The notes beneath the pieces were generated by a model. That model had not been told where the DNA came from and ran no database searches. It worked only from the letters and a program-made list of their open reading frames with translations. Both the position numbers and the translations under genes were made by a program. This document shows, in pieces, positions 1 through 15,600 of a stretch of 64,000 nt of DNA (its first letter is position 1; every line of letters begins with the position of its first letter). The DNA is from Ciona savignyi (lineage: Eukaryota; Chordata; Ascidiacea; Phlebobranchia; Cionidae), in the NCBI GenBank assembly GCA_000149265.1, contig CH003211.1, positions 599,686 through 663,685 of the forward strand. The letters run 5' to 3'.

Positions 1-594
1 AAAATCAGATTTATAACCGAACTGCCTAAACAACCGCTCCAGCGGTTTGACATTCGAACCAGGTTTTATTACAACTTTCCAAACTCCGGAAACAAAACGA
101 AGGAATATTTTCTTCCCAACTTTATTTATTACCATTTGGTATTGCTCAATCGCACATTGCAACATCGACAGTGGTATGCCAACCGCGAGTACAGAATCGC
201 TGGCATCAGCGTTGTACAACAAAACAGTTGATATTACTGCGCAAATTTGAAGGCATGCCGAGCAGAATAAGAATAAACACTTTATCAACGCAAGATGAAG
301 CGCGTATTTTGAAATATCTTTCACACCATGGAGATATTGCATCACCTTTATTACTGAAAAATACCGAAACAATCTTGCTGTAGCAACAATATTTACACGT
401 AGATAGGCACGGTGGCTATGAAACTGGATCATGATCATGGCAACTGCATGTTTTCGCAGTTTTTGGTTTGAAATGCGACGAGAACAGCAACTGGTGGGAA
501 TGAATATCGACACCAATCGCTCTTAAACAAAGAACGTCAATAACCGCCTTCTACATAAATTTCTTTAAACATCCAAATTAAAAACTACCCTCAT
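1..594 (-). CDS. Partial unrecognised membrane-type protein, exon running off the left edge
   Basis: Reading the minus strand from about 550 down to 1 gives an uninterrupted frame of about 180 codons, which is improbable by chance in DNA this AT-rich, so I take it as coding. I do not recognise the protein. It contains a basic/hydrophobic stretch with RLFRYFSVIKV, then a strongly hydrophobic segment (CLFLFCSACLQICAVIS), then a basic tail with VWKVVIKPGSNVKPLERL. That pattern loosely resembles the S4-S5 part of a voltage-sensor or cyclic-nucleotide channel, but this is only a resemblance. A strong 3' splice site (pyrimidine tract ending TTGCAG) lies at 598-604, followed by ATG AGG (594-589). 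Removing a possible 38-nt GT-AG intron (588-551) joins this ATG to the frame. The start is therefore tentative. SEC61A ends only about 95 bases upstream on the same strand. Confidence 0.5.
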
Positions 595-689
595 CACCTG
601 CAAGAAAAAGAAAACTGCCCTGATAAATAGTTCTTGGAAGGAATAAATTAACAGGGTCCGGAGATCTCTTGCTCGCGCAGTGGTGGAGT

Positions 690-4262
<3,573 letters not shown>

Positions 4263-4480
4263 TTTGCTGGCAGATGGATTTTCTATCTAATACAACAACT
4301 AGGCCAACGATTCGGTTTCCTAAACTTTTAGACACTCTCACTTAACACGATAGAGCAACACAACAGCCACGCCACGCAAAAGTTTAAAAATGATAGGAAG
4401 AACCTGTCACGTCACGGATCCAAGCCAGCAATTAGTCACGTGATCAAAGATACACGTCGACGTTACGTCACAATCGTATG
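4263..4480 (-). promoter_or_regulatory. Probable SEC61A promoter with ACGT-core motifs
   Basis: The region upstream of the SEC61A start codon holds TCACGTCA at 4407-4414 (TGACGTGA on the gene strand, a match to the UPRE form TGACGTGR bound by XBP1/ATF6-type bZIP factors), a CACGTG E-box at about 4437, and TTACGTCA at 4463-4470. Sec61 alpha is a known unfolded-protein-response target in animals. Function here is inferred from motif and position only. Confidence 0.35.
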
Positions 4481-4836
4481 TTACGCTTCGCTGAATGCCG
4501 GTTTGAGTTTTGCCAGAGATATCATAACTATTTTATTGAATTTAAACATTACATATTACAATAAAGAAATGTATATACATTTAAAGGCAAACAAATGTAA
4601 AACAAAATAAGCAAGCATTATACTTTATTATGACGTAATCCTTTTTTAGTAAAATTACACTTGTTCTAAAATTATTAATTTAAATACGTTTAACAGTAAA
4701 AAATAAAACTTTATTTTAAATTTTAAATAAATTTGTGGTTTAGTTTTAATGGTAACAAAACGAACCATTTATAAATTTATTGTTGCGAACTTTGTATTCT
4801 GTAATATATGGCGAGTTTCGCTTCAACAGATCATAA

Positions 4837-4956
4837 GTCAGGATGGCCGAGTGGTCTAAGGCGCCAGACTCAAGAACCAACAGTTCTTCGCTGCAATGCG
4901 GTGTTGAGTATTCTGGTCTCCGAATGGAGGCGTGGGTTCGAATCCCACTTCTGACA
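4837..4956 (+). tRNA. tRNA-Leu (anticodon CAA) with a 36-nt intron
   Basis: The ends pair as a seven-base acceptor stem (GTCAGGA with TTCTGAC, one G-T pair) with discriminator A at 4956. Box A is TGGCCGAGTGG and box B is GGTTCGAATCC. The anticodon stem CCAGA/TCTGG encloses CAA at 4871-4873, and an intron at 4875-4910 follows base 37, the usual position in eukaryotic tRNA-Leu(CAA). The variable arm (GTCTCC..GGAGGC) is the long class II type. CCA is not encoded, as expected for a nuclear gene. Confidence 0.97.
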
Positions 4957-6658
4957 CATCTTTTTAGTTAATGTTGTTTGTATAAAATTTTAAGGTTAGT
5001 TTGTGACATTTATAACCGCCCTGTATAAGAATAAAATAAGGCACATATTTTTCTAACAAACACTTCCTAGGGAGGAGAGGAGGCAAATTAGTGGTCAAAC
5101 ACCTCGCTGAATGTTTATATGCATTATGTTTATACGCATATAAGACATATTTTTTAAGATTAAAAACTATACATAAATTGACCACTGTGATTGCAAAATA
5201 TGGACGACACAAATCGACTAGACCAAGGCAATGTCTGCTTACCTCTTATAACCAAATAATATTACAGTAATTTAGTACTGTAAACAATATTTAAAGTTCA
5301 CAAAAAATTAAAGTTTGGAAAGAGTTCCGGAGAACCCGTCAGAAATTGCCACAGCCGACGGTGTTTCACGTCGACAGGGCGGGGTATTGGGTATAGTTTT
5401 CAACTAGCAATAAACACGCCTCGGATAAACCTCATTGGCTATGTTACTGCCACTGCGCAAAGCTAATTAACTGTCTGTCGGGAAAACATGTCGAATGGGT
5501 AAAATAATCTCCCGTTTGTGGGAAGTGCAAAGGAATGAAATAACCGACTTTTTTTTACATTACAGATAAAAGCGATTTGTAATAGGATTTTAAGTTTAAT
5601 GCGAAAGTAAATAATTTCGATGAATTTATGTATCACATATTAATGCATTACGGCACGACTGTAGCATTAATTATAATTAGTTGATATTTAACCATTTATA
5701 TTGCTGCAGAAAGGATTCAAACAATGAATTTTTCTTACAAAACATTTTTGTCATTACACAAACAGAAGAAATGGAGTCACAATTAAATTGATATTTGTAA
5801 AGTCACAGCACTAACAAACTTCAAATTAAGAATAAAATAAAATTTGAATAGTTTTAGCTGAAATTACTTAAAAAAAAGCGTCCAGCCTTGATTGGATATT
5901 GCACTTAATTCACAACAATTACACAAAAAAAATCGTTTTATTGTTTCTAGAGTTTATTTTTTGGATCATATAATGCATACTATAAGTCGGCAGAATTTTT
6001 AATATATGGCTGATGTAGATTGTACATAATCGACTATGAAATGCTTTCAGATAAATTTAAATCAACTTATTTCTTTATGAAGCAATACAACAATAAAAAC
6101 AAAATTGTGAAAAAATGTGAAATTATAAAAAAAGAATGAACAACACAAATTTGACAGTTTTTGCTGATTTGAATACGAACAAAAGGTGAGATTTGACATT
6201 TTTAAACATCTATTTTAGATATTTAAAATTAAAATTTGGCTCTATTCAGGAGCATGTAGTATAAGATAATTGAAAAATATATTATTTAAATGTGTGACAT
6301 TTTAATGTCTTTACATTGGAGATATAAATAATTATAGTTAGAGTAATACATGTTCTTGGCAATTGTACTGCATTGCATGAATAAATACTAAGAATTATAT
6401 AGATATAGATAGTTTGCTACTTTGTTGATAATAGGTGGACAACCTGGGTATAATCTCCACGTTTTAAAGATAAACATGTTCATTTAAAACTTGGTTGATT
6501 TTGTTAATTATATACTGTTGGTGAGGGAGCAGCAAAACCGAATTAACAATGGTTACATTTATGATTAAAAAGGGGCTGTTTGTTTGTGCATAAAAGAAAA
6601 TCGACCTTTAAAAAGTGGAGACCATTCACAGGGCATTTCACTGAACACAACACTCAAA
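4957..6658. other. Intergenic / EEA1 3' region, no gene seen
   Basis: AT-rich sequence between the tRNA gene and the EEA1 stop codon. No frame here resembles a known protein. Part of it is probably the 3' UTR of EEA1, which enters from the right on the minus strand. Confidence 0.5.
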
Positions 6659-9600
6659 TCATCCAGCTACGAGCAAGTCATCGTAGCATCGTTCACACAC
6701 ACGGACTGGATTTTTCGAAGCAGCCACTGTGGCGGTCCTGGAGGAGCATTCCCCGCAGAAGATCTCCCCACAATGTCGGCAATGATGCTTCCGCACTGTG
6801 AGCGAGAACATGCGATTGCAACCGCGACATTCGGTTGTTGTTCTGTCGTCCGTCCATTTCTTCGATATCGTACTGGTGTGCTTCACCTGTTGAGCGTTGG
6901 GTTTATTTGCACCATATGGTTCAGGATATACTGGTCACAGTCACAGGCACAGATCACAAGCATTTAAATAGATTCATATAGTTTGATCAAATGCACACAC
7001 TCAATATGCTGAATTTAGATAGTAAGGAGACTGACCGATTTATATATTTGATGTTGAAGAATAATGCTTTATTCAGTAACATCAAAACCTTATGTTGCAT
7101 ATTAAGAATTATATCCTTAAATTATGGCCTTTCCTTTGCATTTTGCAGTAATTTGTTTTCTTGCCGATGCACATTTACTAAACTGCTAATTTTTTATATC
7201 ACAGACAACCCCAACCTGTAAAGCTTGGTTTTCCCTTCCAAGTTCATGCATTGCTGATTGCGCACCCTCCAATTTCCTCATCAACTGGTTGATGTTGATT
7301 TGGTGTTGTTCAACTTGTTGTTCAGCATTCAAGCAACGTTCCAGCAATGCTCGTCGTTCGTCAGTATTGCTCTGTGCTGTCATCTAGAAATTGCACCAAA
7401 ATTTTTGTTCATTCTTTTTTACAAATTTTTACCACATGGTCTCGTATTAAGTACATGGTTGAATACTAAATCGATTTATATACCACCATATAAGTAAAAA
7501 TCATATTACATTTACATCTGTGCCTGATTATAGTTTTAAACCAGGATTCAGCACAACTTTAAACTACCCCTTCTCTACTGGTTATACCATACACACCTGT
7601 AACATCCCGATTTGCCCCCTCAGTCCATCATTCTCCCCCCGTAACTGATCCACGCTGGCAGATGTGGCTCTCCACTCGGAACGAGTGTTGTTCAGGTTCT
7701 CACTAAGCGCGCCAATTTCAAGTTGCAGGCGAGACTCATTTACAACTCGATCCGCTTCAATTGTTTCAAGTAATTTGTTTTTCTCATCCTATAGAATAAT
7801 GCAGTATTGATAAAAAATTATATCATTTTGATTTTATGAGAAGTGTAGTCTGTTTTTTATTAAAGTATATATAGCTGGAAATATTGTATATTTCATGATT
7901 TTCATCAATATATAATATTTAAATTGAATTATATTGTTACATCTAAATGGCAGTCTAAATGCATGTTTATTAAGAAATACATAAATAATACCTTTGTAAC
8001 GAATTACAGAATCAAAATTAATTTTCATGTTTAAACATGAAAACCTTAAAAATAAAGAGAAAACAACATTACAATGGAGAAAAATAATTAGAAGCTGCAT
8101 GTTAAACAATAGTAGATAATTGGTGGGTATAGAACATAAAAGCACACCAACTTGCTTAGATAATCACTGTCTAGAGTGGTCAGAATTGAAATAAAACATT
8201 CATTGTCTTGAGGCAGTGATTTACAATTCATTCAAATATAGAATTATGGTTTGATCAGGTAGTCAGATGAATAGAACCTTTTTAACATCCTAATTAGATA
8301 TCCTATAATTTTGTCAATTAAAGGGCATTACATTATAATTAGATAGTTTAAAACATTTGATTATATTATAAGTTAAATTGTGAGGGAATTATATTTTTGT
8401 GCTTGTATGAAACTATTTTAAAAAAGCTTTAAACTAAAGTTTTTCAGCACATGTTTTAGCGTGCTATTTTAAACAAGCTACCCACCTAGCTCAAAAATAT
8501 AGGCAAAACCGACTTAAAAGACTTTCAAGTTACCAGTTGATGTTTAAGTTTGTCAATATTTTCTTCCTTTAATTGGATCACGGCTTTATCCATGTCAGCA
8601 TTTTGCTTCCATGATTCTCTGTCACTTTCCATCGTCTGCTTTAATGATTTCAATTCACCCTGCAGTGCCACCTTGTTCGAAATAAGCAAGCTCTGTGCCG
8701 CCTCTAGCGTAGAGATCTCTTCCGCCATTTTGTTTCTGGAAACAACATAAATAGTCAAGTTGTGTGTAAATAGCTTAAAGGACACATGTTAAATAAACTG
8801 CAGATCAGGTTGTATAGCTTAAAAAAATGGTCTCTTTTAATTGGAAAATGCAAGTGATGGAAAATCACCTCTCCTCATTCCATTTTTCCTCCATTCGCAC
8901 TCTTTTCTCTTCTTCCTCTTCAATGTATCTTCTATTTTCCTCTTTCTCTTTATCCCAATTCACATTGGCCACACTGATCTGAGTTTCAAGATGCTCTAGT
9001 TTCTCCTCATGGGAGGCAATCTTCAAATGAAGATATGATAAGTCTTTCTACCTATAATCTGACCCACATTTTGCACTATTAAGCTTAACAGTATAAAACT
9101 TCATATATGACTTACAGTATTCTTTAAATCTTGGTTTTTCAAATTCAATTCCTCAATTTGACTTTGTTTTTCTTCTTGTATTGATTTTACATCTTGCTCC
9201 AGTGTTGCCACCTTTGTTTGCAGTGTTTCCTTTTCAAAGTTTCTGTCAAGCAGCAATGCCTGAAAATATGGATTAAACGGTTATTTTTTAGTTGATTTTT
9301 ATAAGACCAAATTCAACAAATATCACCACGCAACAAAATATACTTCTGTGGTTTGTGTTTTACATTCTGATAAATGCACAGACAGTTATCCATATTTAGA
9401 AAAAACATTTCTTTTTTGAATGCATTGTAGTTCTTTTTAAAAAAGTAATATTTTTATTATGCTATTTTTCACTTGTCTTATTTTTAGGTGTATGTTTCTT
9501 TAATTATTGTTTTTTTAAGGAGCAAAAACAAATAAACTAAGTATTCTAAAACGGGTTAGGAATAGAAGAAATCGAAAAAACTATTTCATAATAATGCTAG

Positions 9601-12600
9601 ATTAGTCGATTTTTCTACTTCATACATCCTTGGTTGGTGCAATGTCAAGTGAATTGTTCAGAGATGCAAAAGTTGGGTAAACACACACACATAGCTTCCA
9701 GTATTGTATGGTTTGGGCATTGGACCCACAATCTTCTGGTTTAAATAAAAAATACGCCCTAAAAACAAAACAAAAGTATTAATAGCCTTATAAATTTTTT
9801 TTAATTCTTTTTTTTAAATTCAGGCAGTGTATGTCTATCGTCTAGCAGCATGGGTAAGTTCGGTTGTCATGGCACGACAGGTTTCTAGTTCAACTCCCAC
9901 CCCTTACCACTTGTCCATTCTGTTGTGTCTCGGGACAACACAATTAACCGATGGTCAAATTGATTGGATATAAATGGATTATTTAAACATTGAAGAAAAA
10001 CCAACAAATAAATATTCTGCAAGCTTTGCTAACTGGACTGTGGATAATATATAACCAGTGTTATAACGATCGTTATAAAATGTTTGCCAATCCTATACAG
10101 TTCATACTTCATATACACATTATCTCACTTCCAATTCTGAGATTTGCACTTTCGAAGTTGCCACAGTTTCTTCAAGTGCTGATTTTGATTGGTCCATTTC
10201 ATTGCTCTTGGTAAGCAGTGTTTCACGTTCAATACTCAGTGTTTCCATTTCAATTTTTAAATTTTGCAAATCCACTTCAGCTTCAGTTAATTGAGTGGTA
10301 GTGCTGTCTAATTCAGTTCTTAGTGTCTGGTAAAATAAAAAAAATAACAACACAAAGGTAGTTTAATAATGTTTAATTTGTAAGTTCAGTAACACTGTAT
10401 TATTAGTTCAGTAACACTGTATTAATAGTTATTTGAGTTAGACTCGATTGCCCATTCTTGTATCTTTAGAGATTGTTGTTACAATATATCTAACCGTTGA
10501 TTTTCTACTTTTGTTATGCCTGTATACATTTTGCATATAGAGAGATAACCTGCCTATGTGCAACATTGCATTCGAAATGTGGGCAATCTTCACAGGTTGC
10601 AATCAAGCCTGGAAATACTAATTGACTTCGAAATTCACAAAAATTACCTCAATTTGTAGATTTTTATCAGAGTTATCTGATAATTGCTGTTCAATTTGTA
10701 GATTTTTCGCACTTAGTTCATTGTTAAGATTGGCAAGGTTTTCTTCCAATCTTATTAAAGTTGATTTTTGTTCAGTTATTTCTTCTTGTAGCCTGTTGAA
10801 ATTTTGTATCATTAAACTTTCTAAGTAAAATTTTTCTTTAATATCAACTTTTAAACTAAAAAAACTTTGATATAAATATTCACTAAGAATAAAACTAGAG
10901 CATTTAAGTACATGCTGCATTCTTTTTCAGATTTCAGTTTTTCTTCAGCCCAATTTTTTAGAATTTCTTCATTTCCGGTTTGCAGTTTCCCAATTCTTGA
11001 TTGTGATGTTACAATGGTTTGCTGCATAACGGTTCTTGATTCTCTGGCTGCTTCTAAAAGTTGCTCCAAATTCTAAACAAATTTATTCAAATAAAAAGGA
11101 TAAAAACAAATGTTTAAAAGGTAATGCAGCTAAGGTATATTTAAAGATCATACACAGAAATTAAAAATCACAAAATAAAACCAAAAACACACCGAATTCT
11201 GTTCTTCCAGTTTTTGGCTATCTTCCTTCAGTTTCGCATTTTGATCTTCCAACAATAGGACAGCTTTATTTGATTTTAGTTCCGAACTTTCAAAATCCGA
11301 CAATTTTTTCCTCGTTTCTTCTAGTTCCAGGCACACATTGGTAAGTTCACACTTGGTGGCAGTATGGGTCCGATCCAAACTTTCAGATTTTTCCATCAAC
11401 TGTTTTTTAAATACAAAATACAAAAATATAAACAAATCATAGAAAATTTTTAAAAAAATGGGAATGCTGTTTTAAAATGCAAAATATTGATATTTTATAC
11501 CAAAAGACTTAAGATTTCACTTTTAAAACACACTGACCTGTGTTAAATCCTGCTGTTGTTTTTCATTTGTAGCTTTAAGTTCAGCAAGTTCATCTGCTTT
11601 CGTTTGTAGATTTTGTTCAGTAGTTTCTATTATTGCTTGCATGGCAGCAATCCTATTAAGATTGTAATGTAGTTACCGTTATATTGACATCATAATTTAA
11701 TTTAATTTGTTGGCAAAGATGCAAAAATGTATACATGGAATTAGAAGCAGTTTAAATCATCCCAGTTTCAATTACAATCGCTTAAAAATATATTATTTAC
11801 TTTTCAGAAAATTTCATTGCCGAACTTTTCATTTCCTCCTTGCTTTTCTCACTTTGCTCCTCGTTTGCTTCTTTCATTCTCTTCAGCTCATCCTTCCATT
11901 TCTCAGCCTTCTCAGTGGCGCTCTCGATGGCAAGATGTGAAACTTTCAACTCCCCTTGCAATGTTGTGATTTCTATTGCTTGACTTTCACGGAAGTTAGA
12001 AAATTGACTCTGTTATAAGAGGAAAAATGATATCATCAATTTAAAAAAAAAATTGAATAAAAACAATTATAGCATAAGTTTAGGTACACAGTGCAAAAAT
12101 GGGGATATGTGTTAAAATAAACAATAGCTTGTAAGAAAAAGAAATAACAAAAATAAAACCTTAAGTTTTTCTAATTCCGTTTTGGATGATTTCAAACTCT
12201 CTTCTGTCTGAATTAATTGGTCACTTTTCAAATCAAGTTGTCTTCGAACCGCATTCAGTTCCGCGCTTAGTTCAGCTTGCATTGAGATGCTCTTGGATTG
12301 CATAGTTAGTAGCGATTCAGTCTTTTCCTGTATCAGGATTTATACTTTGAAATTTATTTTGTAAAACCAATATAATTTTTTTATAAAGCAAGTTAGCTGG
12401 TCAACTACTCCATAAAATATAGAATGAATTAAAAAAAGTGACAAGGGGGAGAGAATGTAGACACTAAAATGAGGATGAGAGTTTGTATAGAGTTTTCCTC
12501 CGTACAATATCCGATAAGGCAATATGCTATTTCATATAGTTGTTGTTTTGTTGTTTGTTATAGTTTTTTTTTTATAACTTCTGATGCTTACAGAAAATAG

Positions 12601-15600
12601 TTGTTTACAATACTGGAACAGTTCAAAACTGGATGCTAACTATTCGGTTGTGTGCTTGGGCAATACACATAAAGGAGATTGCCTGAACCCAGTGAAATGA
12701 TGGGTTCTACTAAATTAAGGGAATGTCTCAATCATACCCAGAACACTGCAATAGCTTTAAGTAACCGGCGGTAGGCATCAGGTAATCTGAGAATTTACTG
12801 CGTGTTATCGCCACTTGCGTTTCCCAATTCATGGGGATAAACATGAACATATTCTATATCCGAACCATTAAATTATTATGTAGTTTTCCAAATTTGAAAA
12901 AAACAAATTTGTCGCTTTAAAACAAACCAACCTTGAGCTCCAATTCAATTTTCAATTTATCACCTTGCTCCTCATCAAACAATTGTTGCATTTTGCTTCG
13001 CTCAAATTCATGTTCTGACAATTTTTCTTGCAGGGTCATAATAGTGGATTGTGACTCGGATATTTGGGAAGTCAAATTTCGAATGGCTGTTTCTTTAGCA
13101 CTAAAGCATTAAAAAGAATAAATTAAAAGTAAAACCAGTGAAGAAAATCATAAGACTGGTTATGTTTTAGCGATGTAGTATTTTGTAATAAAAAATCAAT
13201 TAATCTAATACCAGGGAAAAAGGAAATTAATAAAAATAAAGAATCAAGGTATATGACTTCACACAAATGAATAATACAGATTAAAACAAAAAAGACAGTC
13301 AAGCAAGCAGAATAAAACAAAAACAATACTCATCTGGTTCTATGAACACAATTCTAAATTCAATCTTATCTATGACATCACAATATTCACCTCTCCTCCT
13401 CCCTCACTTTTTCCTCCGCCTCCTCCTTCTGCCTCCTCAACAACTGATTCTCATCTTGGAGATGCGATCGAGCAGCGGCCTCCCCCTCCCCAGCTTCCAT
13501 CTTCGCGAGCAGCTCCCTCCTCTCCTCTCTCAACCTGCAAGTATTTGTTCCAAAGCTGCTCTGTGTGATTCTCTTTGTGCGTTTTGTTGAAGTGCTTGGG
13601 GTGTGAACAAAGCACTGGAGATGTCCGTTCCAGCTACTTTCCCACAACACCCGTGAATTATTAGATTCAACCAAAGATTAGAAGTTGAAACTTTGTTAAC
13701 GAAGGGCTTGATGAGTTATCAACATAGCACCGGAGCAATCTCCATTAAAACATCTTTCCAACAACACACATGAATATTAAATATTAAGATTTAATCGTAG
13801 ATTAGAAGATGTAACTTACTTCTTGCCTTCTTCGATTGCATTTTCCCTTCTCTCAATTTCATGTTCTAGCTGAGAGGCGCTCGTTGATAGTTGATCCTGT
13901 AGGAACCAAGTGGTTCATGGTATTATCACTAAACACTGAATTTTCTTGTGTTTTTAGGTTTTTTTAGTCCAACATCAATGCCATATATTATCATTGATCT
14001 TGAGTTTTAGTTATTATTAAAAATATAATTAAGGAAAATGCTTAAATGGAAATGAAAATTGACATATATATACATGAAAATATTTCAAAATAAAAATTTA
14101 GTCCAAGTAACCAAATAAAAATAAAAAGTAAACAAAAAATAACCAACCTTAACTAAAACAGCCTCTTGTTGCTTCAGTGCCACCTCAGTTTCCAAACAAT
14201 GGACTTTATCTCGTAGTTCGTCACACAATGATTGGGCTGATGCGAGCTTTTGCTGAACATTTTCACTGTCGCGACTTTTCTGACTTGTTTCTTCCTCTAC
14301 TCTTGCGTTCTATCGAAGGTGGTTATAATACTTAATATCATTTAGGTGTTGTGGTCAATGAATTATTGGAACTGGAAGGTTTCTAGTTAGATTTCTACTA
14401 TAAAAAATAAACTACATGGGTGCCACCTAACATTGGGTATATTTATTTTCATTTCTTATGGAATAAAAAAAATAGGTTTGAAATATCAGTAATGAATACG
14501 AAAAACCAAGTGGTAAAACATGCTGCCACAAAACCTGGTCGATTTTAGTAATAAAATTAACAAACATAGCCTTAAATTAAAGTACATGATAGAGAAAAGA
14601 ATGTTGTTAAAGTTTATTGAGAAAATGGGGGACTGACCATAATGCGTAACTTTAAAAATATGTAACATGATATAATAGCCTGGGAAACAAAACAGACCTC
14701 TTACACTCTGACAGCCAAATTAATGACAACACAGTTATTGTTCTGCGATCAGACAAACATTCAGACCTGCAGCCGAAGTTCGAGGACCAATTTTTCTGCA
14801 TCCAGCAGTTTGGATTCAATCCTCGTCCTCTCCTCATCACTGGAGGACCTCAACATCTTCATCTGATCTTCCACTTTCATCCGCTCCTCATTGAGCTGGG
14901 ATGAAGATTTTAAACACATTGTTGGAATTAATTTTTTTAATTTGATTTTCCAAGAAATTTAAATAATTGCTAATAGTTTTTATGACAAATTCAGTTTTAT
15001 TTAAATTCCAATGTGATATTTTTGTGGTTACAACTTTCTTCTTTTCATTGAAATTTCTTTAAAAAACACTCCCTCAAATATTTAAACTTTTATATGGCAC
15101 ATGTTACACAAACAGTGCAACATCTTTTTGAGAAAAAGAAACTCAATGCTGGTTTAGTTATACCTGCCCAAATTCAGTTTCTTGTGTTTCAAGTTTAATT
15201 TTCAACTGAGAAATTTGCATTCCCAAATCTTGTTGCGCAGCACTGGATTCCAACTCCAATTGCTGGTTAGCAGATCTGATACATTAGATAATTTATTAAC
15301 TTTTTTCAACCACGACAAAATAAACATTTTCAGATCATAAATTTTTATATCCATGGTTACAATCTGTGGGTGAAGAATCTGTATCATTGACTTCGACTAA
15401 TGAAAAACATAAAATGTCCTTTCTGGGATTAAACAACCCCATGTTGGAACAACAAAATGACCACAATAATGCAGATCAACAAACCTTAATTGAGTCAGTT
15501 GTGTTTCCAACTCATCCGAGTTCATTTTCGATTGGTCGAGAGCACGTCTCGCCTCAGTAANNNNNNNNNNNNNNNNNNNNNNNNNNNNNNNNNNNNNNNN

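Noticed and set aside
171..383. Plus-strand open frame of 70 codons at the left edge
   Set aside because: The minus-strand frame over the same bases is far longer and continues to the edge; the plus frame is most likely its shadow.
6584..6967. Plus-strand open frame of 127 codons
   Set aside because: Antisense to the EEA1 FYVE exon, which explains its openness; no similarity to a known protein.
10383..10428. Short tandem repeat of AGTTCAGTAACACTGTATTA
   Set aside because: Only two copies, intronic, no sign of function; not a CRISPR array.
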